The position numbers and the translations under genes are program-made. A DNA stretch of 64,000 bases from a virus, in the IMG/VR virus record IMGVR_UViG_3300046170_000478, positions 30,028 through 94,027 of that record; one strand, written 5' to 3'. Each line of letters opens with the position of its first letter. Within the stretch, counting starts at the first letter, position 1. Positions 16,040-26,324 of this stretch are shown one piece after another. A model generated the notes under the pieces. The model made no database searches and was not told where the DNA came from. It saw nothing but the letters and a program-made list of their open reading frames with translations.

Positions 16040-19000
16040 ATGGCTACCAGTCTAAATGCATCCCTAAATGTCTCTCTAAACCCGCAGAGCCTGAATGCTT
16101 CTACGAAGCAGGTTCAACAAGCTTTAGGGAGAATCACGGGACAAGCTTCGGAGTTCCAGAAATCTCTGGATGCTTCCACTGCTCGTGTCTTTGCATTTGG
16201 AGCTACTACCGCCGTTCTAAACGGAGTAACTCAATCTTTTAAAAAATTAGTTTCTTCAACTATTGAAGTAGAAAAACGATTAATTGAAATAAACTCTATT
16301 TTTCAAGCTACTGACGCGACATTTAATAAATTTAGGAATTCAATATTTAAGGTTGCAAAAGAAACTGGCCAATCATTTGCGACCGTTGCAGATGGTGCTG
16401 CTGAATTAGCTAGACAAGGTCTAAGCGCAGAAGAGACCGCTAAAAGACTAAAAGCGTCTTTAGTCCTAACGAGAATCTCTGGATTAGATGCAGAGAAATC
16501 TGTCAAAGCCCTCACTGCTGCGATTAACGGTTTCGCATCCGCTGGATTAAACGCAAATCAAATCGTCAATAAACTGGTTGCTGTTGACACGGCTTTCGCT
16601 GTATCTGCTCAGGATTTGGCAGAGGCATTTAGTCGTGCTGGATCTACAGCGGAGGATGCTGGGGTTAGTTTTGATCAGCTTTTGGGGCTTGTCACAGCTG
16701 TAGAACAAAAGACCGCTAGGGGAGGAGCAGTTATTGGTAACGCATTTAAATCTATTTTTACTAGAATATCTAGGGGCAGTACAATTGATAAACTTAAAGA
16801 GTTGGGGGTTGAAATTGATGCGACTCAAACAGGAATTCAAAAACTCAATGCTTTATCTGTAGCTTTGCAGAATGTCTCCGATCCAACTGTAGCTTCTCAA
16901 ATCAAAGAACTCGCAGGTGGCGTCTTTCAAATTAACGTTGTTAGTGCTGCTTTAAAAGACTTGGGTTCTGATACTTCTATATTTGCCAGTGCAGCGAGAA
17001 CAGCCTCTCAAGCCACAAATGAAGCTTTTGAAAAAAATGCAGAGTTAAGTAAATCAATATCATCTCAAATAAATGTACTTGTTCAGGGTTTAACTAGTCT
17101 TTCTGAAAAGATAGGGACAATTACTTTTGGGCCTCTTCTAAAAAACCTAATTGGTTTAGCTAATAAGTTTACGGAGTTTTTGGATAATGCTCTTGATCCA
17201 GAGAAGGGTAATACGTTTATTAAAGGATTATTTAAAGCCATAGGTAGTTTCTTGAGTGGCCCCGCTGTAGTCATCTTTACAGCAGCTTTTGTTAAGATTT
17301 TCAAATTAGTCGCTAGGTTCGCTGGAGACGGATTAAAATCCTTGTTCGCGATTGGAACCCAGACAGAGAGGATTAAAAATATTGAAGGAGGGATCGTCGG
17401 TTTGCTGCAAAAGGATGAAAGCCTTAGGAATGCAATTACAAGCTCGACAATAACTCAAGCTCAAAAGGAACAATTAGTTTTAAATGCTATAAGGAGCGAA
17501 AATAAACTTTTGGAGCGACAAGCCCAGTTAGTGAGGCAAATTGCGACCTCTGCTGCCGCAAAAGGTGTGACTGGGTTTAGTGCTACTTCTGGGACTTTTA
17601 AGGGTCGGCGGGGCAAGCGTTATGCTTCTGGATTCATGGAGGAAGAGGCTACCGCTAGAATGCTTGGCGCTCCTGATAATGTGCAAGCTCATTTCGGTAA
17701 GGGAACTATTGGTGGACGTAGATTTGTCATGAATGACAATGAGGTAGAGATACCTAATTTTGCAGGAGGAAATTCTGCTGTTATCCCCATGTATGCTGGA
17801 GGAAATCTACCCAAATATAACAGGGGGTTTTTATCTCCACTCAAAAATAGGACAGATATAACAACTAGGCAACAAGCTATAGATGCTGGATATAGTGGAG
17901 CTGCTGCCAGTAGTAGATTCGGAGCAGCCCCGAAGGTTGCGCCTACTCAAAAAATGGAGGATGTAATTCAAGTTAATCCTACTGGATCAGCTATGCTTGT
18001 TCCGAATATAGGTAAAACTTCTAGAATAAATAAGGGGACTAGAGGTAGATTTAAATTCAAGGGCAAGAACATGGGGTTTGAATACGGGGCGGGATTGGGT
18101 GTTTATGGACCCAAGGTTCCAGAAACTGTTGATGGAGCAGCCAACCCTCAAGACGAAAGACTGAGGAAGAATATAACAAGAGGGGTTACTACAAGTGCAG
18201 CAAACTATGCTGGATCGTTAAATCCTATTCTAGGTAAGCCTAAACCATCTCAAATTAGCAAAATGCTACAAAGACAGGGTGGTGGTAAAGGAGCACTCAG
18301 AGGAGTTGTTGGCGCGGCATTTGAAGCTGCTGTTAATGTTGGATTAGGAATAAGTCCAGCCCGAAAGGTAGATGGTGGAGATTTTGATATTAAGGGGGTT
18401 AGTGGAGAGAAACGCAAAGATGTTAACACCATGTTTGGAGTTAAAAACCAAGCAACAAACCTGTATGATTATAAGGAGAATGCTGGAAAGAATAGTTATT
18501 CTAGTTTTGCTAAAAAATTAGCTAACCAAGGGAGATACACTACTGTTAAGAGGCCCAAGTTTTCTAAGAAAGGTTTTGCTGGAGGATATATGCCTAAGTT
18601 TGCTAAAGGGGCTACTGGTGGAGGCGGTGGAGGCGGCGGATTGATGATCGGTCTTTTCGCACTACAAGGAGTTTTAGGAGGTGTTACATCAAGTTACGAA
18701 CAGAATAAAAGTGCTGTAGAGGCAGATACTGAAGAAAAAATACAAGCTCTGAAACAGTCTAAAAAGAGCTATAAAGAAATAAGCTCTGGGATAAAAGCGC
18801 TTAAAGAAGAGGGTAAAGCTAGGGGAGAAGCCAAGACTGCTATGGAGGTTCTAGCAGAAAAAGCTATGTTGGCGGCGAACGCATTAATAACTTTAAGCAC
18901 CTTGAATATGGTTACTGGAGGAGGGTTAGGTAAGGCTGGAAGTTTTTTGATGGGTAAAGGTGGAAAAGCCGCAAAGTTGACTCAAGCTCAGAATAAGGCT

Positions 19001-20902
19001 AGACACGCTAAAGAACTGAAACAATTTAGAAAAAACAAGGCATCAGGTATGAATCCTGCAGATGCTCAAAAAGCAGCTAGATCTACCGTAGCCAAGAGGG
19101 GAATGATGGGAACTGCTGCCAAACGACTGGGCGTGGTTGGATCGATAGGTTTCGGGGGTTATGAAGCTGGGTCAGCTTTCTTTGATGATAGCCTAGAGCA
19201 AGAGCAGAAAGATGAAAGATATAAAAGTGCTGCTGGCTCTACAACAGGAGCTTTGGTAGGTGGATTGGTTGGTTCTATACTTGGCCCAATAGGTACAATT
19301 GTCGGATCGGCTGCTGGAGGATATTTAGGTGGTAAACTGGGAGACTCTGAAGGAGCAGATAGTGCTGTAGCGACTAGGCGAGAAGAGTCTTTCAAAGAAG
19401 CTCAGACTTTTGGGATGTTAGATTTTAATGCATCTGATTTTCAAGAAGCTATTGAGGAAAATCTAGACGCGATTACCGCTCAAGATGGCTTTGAAGCGGC
19501 AGCAAATCTTCAAAAAGCTTATGATGATGCTTTGGCAGCAAAAGCCCAATTACTAGATGAAGCTAAAAAAGGAGAAGTTTCAGAAAAAGATAGGGTCGCT
19601 ATTCAAGAACGACTAGATCAAGCTTCCATGAGGCTTGCTGGGGTTAGATTCAAATCTGCTGCAGATGAAAGTGCAAATATAAAAGCTATAGCTCAAACAG
19701 AAAGAAAAATAGTTGCGTCAAGTGATGCTCTAGCTAAGGCTAGAAAAGAATTAGCTGATAAAACCCTAGATATGGCTGCTAGGGTTAAGAGAGAACAATC
19801 TCAGGGTAAACTAAGGACTCAATTATCTCAATCTGTTTCTGGACCGTTTGCTGGAGCTGTAGGATTAGCTTCTGAACAAAACCTAATGTTTAGAGATATT
19901 AATGTAGCTAAGAATGAAAAAGTAAATGCTGAAGCTGCTCTAAGGGCAGGTCAGAAGATTGGAGTTTCAGGAGAGGAGTTACAAGATCTTAAAGATGCTG
20001 TAAGCTCCGCTGGAGAAAACTTTGAATCAACTGTCAATAACGCTGCAGTTTCATTCAAGAATAAAATGGTAGCCCTTGAAAAGGGTATTGCAGATATAGA
20101 TAAGCAAAAGGCGAAACTAAGAGAAAAGGAAGTTCAAGCCTCAGAAAACTTTATTCAAAAAGTTGTGGCAGGAAATAAAGGAGGAGGGTCATTGAATTTC
20201 CTGATGGACTCTATGACTAATCTTAAAGCTTTTACAAAAGATATCCAAGCTAGAAAATCCGCCGTAGAAAAACAAGGGGGGACTTTTGAAATGACAAGAG
20301 AAGAAGTCCGTAAATTAGCTCAAATGCAAGCCGCTGTTGAGCAAGGTGGAGAGAACGCAGGTCTCTCTCAAAACTTCTCTGAACTAATTAAAAAACTAGC
20401 GCCTGAACTTTCTAAAATATTTTCTGGAGAGGGGGCAATGGGGGCGAAAGCTAGAGCTAGAGCCATGTTCGGGGACGAAGAGTCTAGAGCTGAATTTGAG
20501 AGAAGATATGGGAAAGGAGCTATTGACAAAATTCTTGCTGGAGAAGGGATGTCAGAGAAAAAAGCGATAGATGAATTGACTAAAACTCAAGAAGATTTAA
20601 GAGCGCAACTAGAGATAACTAGGAAAAATTATGAAAAGCTTAATACAGATGCTGATACTGCAGCCCTAGCTGCGAATATAACAAACCTAGCTACAGAAAT
20701 GGAAATGGCTGCTCGTGGCTTATTTGAACTTAATGATTTCTCCGCTAGAATTACAAAAACAGTAACAGATACAAGTGGATTGATAACCACAAATGCAGCT
20801 TTCGTTGAAACTCAGAAAGGTTTAATATCTGCTCTAACTTTAGAGTTAGCCAATCTGAAAATTAAAGTTGATGACCTTTCTGCAGATTCAGATCTTAAAT
20901 AA
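16040..20902 (+). CDS. Tail tape measure protein
   Basis: At 1620 residues this is the largest gene. Residues about 75-300 match the TP901-type tape-measure core (E-K-R-L-I-E-I-N-S-I-F then A-A-E-L-A-R-Q-G and a G-N-A-F-K-S-I-F segment). Long coiled-coil regions occupy the last third. A seven-Gly stretch lies near residue 860 and a hydrophobic Gly-rich segment near 1070-1105 could insert in the host membrane. Length sets tail length, roughly 240 nm. Residues about 755-815 hold E, F-D and D-Y-K elements that look like a degenerate PD-(D/E)XK fold. Motifs of the type A-G-G-x-x-P-K-F/Y occur twice. Confidence 0.93.
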   Translation: MATSLNASLNVSLNPQSLNASTKQVQQALGRITGQASEFQKSLDASTARVFAFGATTAVLNGVTQSFKKLVSSTIEVEKRLIEINSIFQATDATFNKFRNSIFKVAKETGQSFATVADGAAELARQGLSAEETAKRLKASLVLTRISGLDAEKSVKALTAAINGFASAGLNANQIVNKLVAVDTAFAVSAQDLAEAFSRAGSTAEDAGVSFDQLLGLVTAVEQKTARGGAVIGNAFKSIFTRISRGSTIDKLKELGVEIDATQTGIQKLNALSVALQNVSDPTVASQIKELAGGVFQINVVSAALKDLGSDTSIFASAARTASQATNEAFEKNAELSKSISSQINVLVQGLTSLSEKIGTITFGPLLKNLIGLANKFTEFLDNALDPEKGNTFIKGLFKAIGSFLSGPAVVIFTAAFVKIFKLVARFAGDGLKSLFAIGTQTERIKNIEGGIVGLLQKDESLRNAITSSTITQAQKEQLVLNAIRSENKLLERQAQLVRQIATSAAAKGVTGFSATSGTFKGRRGKRYASGFMEEEATARMLGAPDNVQAHFGKGTIGGRRFVMNDNEVEIPNFAGGNSAVIPMYAGGNLPKYNRGFLSPLKNRTDITTRQQAIDAGYSGAAASSRFGAAPKVAPTQKMEDVIQVNPTGSAMLVPNIGKTSRINKGTRGRFKFKGKNMGFEYGAGLGVYGPKVPETVDGAANPQDERLRKNITRGVTTSAANYAGSLNPILGKPKPSQISKMLQRQGGGKGALRGVVGAAFEAAVNVGLGISPARKVDGGDFDIKGVSGEKRKDVNTMFGVKNQATNLYDYKENAGKNSYSSFAKKLANQGRYTTVKRPKFSKKGFAGGYMPKFAKGATGGGGGGGGLMIGLFALQGVLGGVTSSYEQNKSAVEADTEEKIQALKQSKKSYKEISSGIKALKEEGKARGEAKTAMEVLAEKAMLAANALITLSTLNMVTGGGLGKAGSFLMGKGGKAAKLTQAQNKARHAKELKQFRKNKASGMNPADAQKAARSTVAKRGMMGTAAKRLGVVGSIGFGGYEAGSAFFDDSLEQEQKDERYKSAAGSTTGALVGGLVGSILGPIGTIVGSAAGGYLGGKLGDSEGADSAVATRREESFKEAQTFGMLDFNASDFQEAIEENLDAITAQDGFEAAANLQKAYDDALAAKAQLLDEAKKGEVSEKDRVAIQERLDQASMRLAGVRFKSAADESANIKAIAQTERKIVASSDALAKARKELADKTLDMAARVKREQSQGKLRTQLSQSVSGPFAGAVGLASEQNLMFRDINVAKNEKVNAEAALRAGQKIGVSGEELQDLKDAVSSAGENFESTVNNAAVSFKNKMVALEKGIADIDKQKAKLREKEVQASENFIQKVVAGNKGGGSLNFLMDSMTNLKAFTKDIQARKSAVEKQGGTFEMTREEVRKLAQMQAAVEQGGENAGLSQNFSELIKKLAPELSKIFSGEGAMGAKARARAMFGDEESRAEFERRYGKGAIDKILAGEGMSEKKAIDELTKTQEDLRAQLEITRKNYEKLNTDADTAALAANITNLATEMEMAARGLFELNDFSARITKTVTDTSGLITTNAAFVETQKGLISALTLELANLKIKVDDLSADSDLK

Positions 20903-20919
20903 AGTGACTAAAATTTAAA

Positions 20920-22467
20920 ATGGCTAGCTTAATAGTAACAAATGTTTTAACTTCTTCGGTTCAGATAGAATATTCTTATCTGAACACTGAGGAGCTATTT
21001 GGCTATAAGGTTGTTGGATCTTATCAGATTGACGTTTCTGATATTAATATTGAACAAGAAGACACTACTTTAGTTAAAGGCAGGGACGCTATTGAAAGCG
21101 CCTACAATAGACCAAACATTACAGCAAGAATCGGAGCTGATGATTATATAAATGGTCAAATAACTTCATATAGTTTTGATGCGGGGACTCTAGTAGGATC
21201 TGAAGTTGTATCTATTACAATAGAAGAGTATAGAAGATTAGATGATTATTCTTCTTCTGAGTTTGCAAAATACATTCCAAACCCTCATGCAATATCTAGT
21301 TTTTCTGAGTCTTATGATTTCTCTAGAAATGGCTCTGATTACAGCTCAAGTAGAAAGATATCCTTAACATATATTCAAGATGCGGGAGATCAATTTCTCA
21401 ATAATGCCAAGACCTTTTTAACTAATTATTATTTCGGTAATAGACCTGACTTTGGTTATCAAGAAGATGGAATATCTGAAAACGCTAAAATTAGCGATAA
21501 TTTTCGGGGATTGATCAGTGAGACTTATGATCTTATTGGGCTAAGCGTTTCTTTAGAGGAGAATGTGAATTCTTCAATAGTTGATGATGCTAATAAGGTC
21601 AGTAAGAAAGAGACTCAAAACTTGAGTATTGATGAAAGAGGTTACTTAAACAAAACTATAAATATAGATCTTACTTCTCTTAGATTAGATTCTGAAAATG
21701 TTATCAATGCAGCTATAGCAAATATTATTGACGCGAAGAAGGCTGAAGAACAAGTTGAATTTGGCAACCCACATTCTATATCTAAAGCAGTCTCTACAGA
21801 CGGAAATAAAGCAACTATCTCCCTTTCTTTTTCAACAGATCCCAAAAAATCTCAAGAGAATGTGATATCATATTCTGGAACCGAGAGTAAAGATGGAAGA
21901 TTTATAAGTTATTCATTATCTATAGAATACGTATCGGATGGAAAGAACAATATAGATAAATTTAAAAATACTAGGGCTTCTTGGGGAAACGAGCAGCCTC
22001 TATATCCATTAAAAATTCGTAGATTATTTCATCCTACATTTCAATTTTTTGAAAAGAGTAGGTCAACAAACTTCTTAAAAACCGAGGGAAAGATTACTGA
22101 GAGTGTAGTATTCACTAGTGATGATGCATATCAATCATCTGACGATGGATTACTTAAATTTAAAAAAACTTTAAATAAAGCAAATCAAATTAATAGATTG
22201 GAGAAATTTTTAAATTTAGAAGATTTAACAGATCAGATTGTACAGAGTAATCTAAAAACTGTCGGACAAGCGAGCGTGTCAGCTGAAGCTACAGTTAGTC
22301 AAAGTGCAGGAATACTCAAAGCCAAAGAAATTTTACAATCAAAAACTGCGGAATTAAATGAATTGGTTGATGAGGATGTTATTCATATTACCTCGGATAC
22401 AACAAGTCTAAACCTAGGGGACGGGAAAGCTACTAGAAACTTAACTTATTTATTTATTGAAGAGTAA
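20920..22467 (+). CDS. Distal tail protein 1
   Basis: A 515-residue protein straight after the tape measure, the place of distal tail proteins. It is strand-rich with Ser, Asn and Asp, and ends in a helical segment (near 400-480) and a final strand. It shares a repeating style with the following 534-residue protein: blocks of N-L-S-I/S-I-S-Y strands separated by D-S-E-N loops and a closing R-N-L-T-Y strand against Y-N-V-S-R-Y. They may be paralogues building the tail tip. No enzymatic motif is seen. Confidence 0.6.
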   Translation: MASLIVTNVLTSSVQIEYSYLNTEELFGYKVVGSYQIDVSDINIEQEDTTLVKGRDAIESAYNRPNITARIGADDYINGQITSYSFDAGTLVGSEVVSITIEEYRRLDDYSSSEFAKYIPNPHAISSFSESYDFSRNGSDYSSSRKISLTYIQDAGDQFLNNAKTFLTNYYFGNRPDFGYQEDGISENAKISDNFRGLISETYDLIGLSVSLEENVNSSIVDDANKVSKKETQNLSIDERGYLNKTINIDLTSLRLDSENVINAAIANIIDAKKAEEQVEFGNPHSISKAVSTDGNKATISLSFSTDPKKSQENVISYSGTESKDGRFISYSLSIEYVSDGKNNIDKFKNTRASWGNEQPLYPLKIRRLFHPTFQFFEKSRSTNFLKTEGKITESVVFTSDDAYQSSDDGLLKFKKTLNKANQINRLEKFLNLEDLTDQIVQSNLKTVGQASVSAEATVSQSAGILKAKEILQSKTAELNELVDEDVIHITSDTTSLNLGDGKATRNLTYLFIEE

Positions 22468-24071
22468 TGTCTGAACAAATTACATATGGAACTTATACTT
22501 TCCCAACTCCTGTCCCTTTCGTTGGACAAGGGGTTGAGCCTGTTTACCTTGGAGGCAAGGCTGACCACTTTAGAAATACGGTTGAACTCGTAGGCAACTT
22601 AACTGGAGAAAATTTAAGTGGTTTACACTTGCAGAAGATGCAAATGGTTAGTGGTTTAATGTCAACATTTGAAACTCTTACCGTTTCTCATGACGCAGGT
22701 AATAAGACTTTTACACAAGCAAAGCCTGAGACGATTTCTTTTTCTGATTCTGACTTGAGTACTGTCTTGCCATATTCTGTATCTTTTAGCTGTTATAAAT
22801 CGGAAGACTTTTCTGAATTTTTTGGAATAACTAATCCTACCGATACTTGGTCTTTTAATGAACAAGATGGTCGTATTGTAGAAGCAAGCCACAATGTTTC
22901 AGCACAAGGTTTAAAAGTTGATGCGACCTCTCCACTGGTAAATGCTAGACACTTTGTGACTGGTAGGACAACAGGTTATCGTGATTTAAGTCTATTTTTG
23001 ACTGGAGCGACAGGCTATTTGATGTCTAGAACAGAGAATATAGACAGGAGCCAGAATACCTACGGGTTGCAAGAAACTTATCGTTATAACTCAAGCGAGT
23101 ATATGAAGACTGGTTTATCTGGAGTTTTTTCATCAGACTGTTCTATATCTTACGAGAAAGAAGCTGGCTTAAGCGTGAATGTTAATGCTAGTATTCAAGG
23201 GGACTTTGATTCCATTAGAAACTCCGAGGGTCTTGTGACTACAGGACTATTTACAGCGTCTCAAGCTCAAGAAATTGCAGTTAACGCCATCGCGTCTTCC
23301 CTCTCTGATTATGAAAGCGGAATCTATACCTTTATGGATAGAGGTCCGAAAACAGTATCTTATGATATAGATACTGGAACTAATGTTATTAACTTTTCCT
23401 ATGTATTCTCTGACCCTGAAAATACAGACCAAGTCGGCAATGTTTCGCACAAGAGAAGTTCTTCTGTAAACGCCAGCAAAGATGATTCAAAAGTTAAAGT
23501 TTCAATTCAGGGAGAATTTAAATATAATTCTCCTTTTGAAGTTATCCCTACTGGAGACCCAGCTACTGGGCAAAGGTTTATTGAAATAGATGAGCAATAT
23601 AGTGGGATAGCTACTGGGTCTGGGTTTTTAAATTTAGCTATTGAGGCTTTGCAAGACTTTACGGGTTATGCAACTGGATACTATATAAGTGGAGACTATA
23701 TTAATCCTGAGCCTCTTAGTAGGTCCATTTCTAAAAATCCATCTGATAGTATCATTAATTACTCATTAGAATTTGATAATAGGCCAGATCTTTCTAATGG
23801 AACCCTGACAGGTTTGAAAGTTACTTTAACTGATAAGCAACCATTGGAGCGAAGTGGAATAGTTCCAAGTTTAGGGGGGTTTGCAAAACAAAAAATAAAT
23901 AACCGTAGTGCAGGAGAGTTTTCTGCGTCTGCTGTTTGTGAAGCCTCAACAGGACAGTTGCAAGAACTAAAAGATGTTGTGAGTGGATATATGACAGGAG
24001 TATATATATTTTCTGAGTCAAGTAGTTTAAATGACAATTCTATTTCTTATAATGTAAGTAGGTACTATTAA
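22467..24071 (+). CDS. Distal tail protein 2
   Basis: A 534-residue beta-rich protein overlapping the previous stop (TAATG). Internal blocks repeat a theme of strand, A-S-x-G-x-F/L loop and short helix (for example G-L-F-T-A-S-Q-A-Q-E near residue 265). Its C-terminus echoes that of the preceding gene. The two probably form rings at the tail end between tube and hub. The family is not recognised by eye. Confidence 0.55.
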   Translation: MSEQITYGTYTFPTPVPFVGQGVEPVYLGGKADHFRNTVELVGNLTGENLSGLHLQKMQMVSGLMSTFETLTVSHDAGNKTFTQAKPETISFSDSDLSTVLPYSVSFSCYKSEDFSEFFGITNPTDTWSFNEQDGRIVEASHNVSAQGLKVDATSPLVNARHFVTGRTTGYRDLSLFLTGATGYLMSRTENIDRSQNTYGLQETYRYNSSEYMKTGLSGVFSSDCSISYEKEAGLSVNVNASIQGDFDSIRNSEGLVTTGLFTASQAQEIAVNAIASSLSDYESGIYTFMDRGPKTVSYDIDTGTNVINFSYVFSDPENTDQVGNVSHKRSSSVNASKDDSKVKVSIQGEFKYNSPFEVIPTGDPATGQRFIEIDEQYSGIATGSGFLNLAIEALQDFTGYATGYYISGDYINPEPLSRSISKNPSDSIINYSLEFDNRPDLSNGTLTGLKVTLTDKQPLERSGIVPSLGGFAKQKINNRSAGEFSASAVCEASTGQLQELKDVVSGYMTGVYIFSESSSLNDNSISYNVSRYY

Positions 24072-24072
24072 T

Positions 24073-25461
24073 ATGAGCGAAAAAGGTTTAAATTACTCTT
24101 TAACAGAATCATTGGGAAATAATAATGACTTACTTGTCTTTTATAATTTTTCTGGGCTTAGTGGTAGGCATATCGGAATTGATAATAGAGCAGGAACCAA
24201 ATATTCTGTTATAGAAAATTGCGAGCCAGTAAATGATACAGGAATATATAGCGGGGTTGTAGTTGGGTTGGGTTCTACCACAGATGCAGGAACTAAAGAG
24301 CTAACTACAGGAACATTTTTAATCAATGATAAAGCAGACTTGTCTGAATCAAACTTGCAAATTACAGGTACCGAGACATTGCCTTATTCCAATTGCTCTG
24401 TGATCATGGACTTTGAATTTAATGGGGAAGTGAATGATTGCGTATTATTTGGTTCTCTTGAGAAGAGTTCAACAACCATCAATGATCAAGTTATAACGGG
24501 AGCAAAAGGATTCAATTTTGGCATAACAGATAGAGGAAAGCTTTTTTACCAAGGTTTTGGCAAAGACGGGGATTTCATATATACTTCTAGTGATTTAGAA
24601 TTATCTAAAAGAAACATAATTAGTTTTTCCCTTGGATTTAATCAAGTCACCATGTGCAAATATGACTTCTTCAATCAACAAATTGATAAGGATGATTTCA
24701 ATGTTGACACATCTTATATTGCTAATAATGAAGATTTTTACATCGGGGGTTCTAATCAATATTTTAGAGGGACGAACGGAGAATTTAAGACTTCTAATGT
24801 AAGCCTAAATTCCTTCGCTTTACTATCGGGTTATATTTCTCCTAATACTATATTTGGTCTGGGTAGTGGAATGATAGGAAATTACTTCACCTCTTCTGAA
24901 TCAGCTACAACGGAGACTAGAATTACAGGATATCATCAAACCACAGTTTATGAAACGGGTATAACTGGGTACGACTATGAGGATACTGGAAGTATTAACC
25001 TGTCTACGGGAAGAGGAATGCTTACAGGAAACTTCTCTTTTGATTCAAATACTAATACGGGAGAGGGCGATAGATATTTTGTTTATAGATTTTTTGATGT
25101 AAACCAAGTAACTGGGTTTGTAAAAGAAGAGGTCGGGTTTCTACATCCAGATTCTGGTTATCAATACTTGCCGACTGGAGACACTTCTGCATTTGATACC
25201 TTGGGATTACAAGATGTCGAGGGAGCAGTAGCAGAGTATATAGAACAAAGGGGTATATCTGGAGCGGCTGCTATTTCTGTTCAGCTATTTGGATCTAGAA
25301 TACAAACAGGAGTCTTAGATAAAATAAGTGGAGTTATTCAAGAGCCTATGTACGAGACTGTGATAGATAATCCCAAGTCTGATAATTCAGGTATTAGGAT
25401 GGACGTAAGTGGAGAGTATTTGAAGAAAGATTACATTTATTATTTAGGAGATAGGATATGA
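24073..25461 (+). CDS. Tail protein with LamG/lectin-like domain
   Basis: A 462-residue protein. Residues about 100-270 look like a concanavalin/LamG jelly roll: S-V-I-M-D-F-E-F, F-N-F-G-I-T-D-R-G-K-L, I-S-F-S-L-G-F-N and D-F-Y-I-G-G strands in the expected order. The rest is rich in T-G-x-x-x-Y repeats. Such modules in tail-tip proteins usually bind saccharides, so a role in touching the host surface glycan is plausible. It is coupled to the next gene by ATGA. Confidence 0.6.
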   Translation: MSEKGLNYSLTESLGNNNDLLVFYNFSGLSGRHIGIDNRAGTKYSVIENCEPVNDTGIYSGVVVGLGSTTDAGTKELTTGTFLINDKADLSESNLQITGTETLPYSNCSVIMDFEFNGEVNDCVLFGSLEKSSTTINDQVITGAKGFNFGITDRGKLFYQGFGKDGDFIYTSSDLELSKRNIISFSLGFNQVTMCKYDFFNQQIDKDDFNVDTSYIANNEDFYIGGSNQYFRGTNGEFKTSNVSLNSFALLSGYISPNTIFGLGSGMIGNYFTSSESATTETRITGYHQTTVYETGITGYDYEDTGSINLSTGRGMLTGNFSFDSNTNTGEGDRYFVYRFFDVNQVTGFVKEEVGFLHPDSGYQYLPTGDTSAFDTLGLQDVEGAVAEYIEQRGISGAAAISVQLFGSRIQTGVLDKISGVIQEPMYETVIDNPKSDNSGIRMDVSGEYLKKDYIYYLGDRI

Positions 25462-26324
25462 TTTACGACTCTGTTATATTTACTGGTGACACTACAATTT
25501 CTGGATGCTCTTCTTCGGACTTGCATACAGATAATTTTCTTTTATTAAACAAAGATGTAGCGGGGTCTCAAGATGTCGTTTATTATGACCGAAGAGTATC
25601 TCTTGAGGATAGGAGATTTCAATTATCTTTAAATGGCCAAACTTTAACTCAGGAGGTTCCGATAACTGGGCTAGCAATTAATGAGATATCTTACCAAATA
25701 AATACTGGAGATTTCTTTATTAAAGATGAGGAGAGTAATCCGATTGATAAAAGCAGAATATTTTTTGACCAGACCACCCCAGCAAATGCTTTAGATGATA
25801 TTTCTTATAATCTAGTTTCTGGTTCTGGGATAATCGCTGCAACAGGAGATTTCGGACAATCCTTAAAAACAAGTATCACTGATGGTATCGGGACAACATC
25901 AATTGCTTTCAATGAATGCGATTATTTTTTAAATGGTCAAAAGGTTTATTCTGGTGTTGGCGTTGGAGTTTCTGTTGGGACAGAGTCTAATTTCATACCT
26001 CTTTTTGGAGGAGCTGGATCAGAAGCCCAAAATGTCGGAGGTGTAGTCACAACAAATAATAAAAATGAATTTAAATACTCTGCTTACAAGAAGAGATTTA
26101 GGTCAGACTCTGTAACAGGGGTAAATCCTGATGTTTTTGGTTCTGGATTTATAGAGAAAAGAACAAATTATTATATTAATGGAGTTTCAGAGCTTCAATC
26201 TAACTATCTAGAGCTTTATACAGGTGTAAGTATAATAAAATCAGGAGTTAATGCTTTGATTAGTGGATCTATCGAGGGGAATAAGTTCACTGTAGAAACA
26301 TTAGTAGAAGATATTATTTTATGA
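25458..26324 (+). CDS. Tail protein
   Basis: A 288-residue strand-rich protein in the tail-tip operon, starting and ending in ATGA overlaps. The N-terminus (I-F-T-G-D-T-T-I-S-G) and the D-R-R-F-Q-L-S-L-N-G-Q-T-L block look like beta-sandwich repeats. The middle is Gly/Val-rich. There is no catalytic motif and I cannot name a family; a structural role is inferred from its place between the lectin-like protein and the hub. Confidence 0.5.
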   Translation: MIYDSVIFTGDTTISGCSSSDLHTDNFLLLNKDVAGSQDVVYYDRRVSLEDRRFQLSLNGQTLTQEVPITGLAINEISYQINTGDFFIKDEESNPIDKSRIFFDQTTPANALDDISYNLVSGSGIIAATGDFGQSLKTSITDGIGTTSIAFNECDYFLNGQKVYSGVGVGVSVGTESNFIPLFGGAGSEAQNVGGVVTTNNKNEFKYSAYKKRFRSDSVTGVNPDVFGSGFIEKRTNYYINGVSELQSNYLELYTGVSIIKSGVNALISGSIEGNKFTVETLVEDIIL

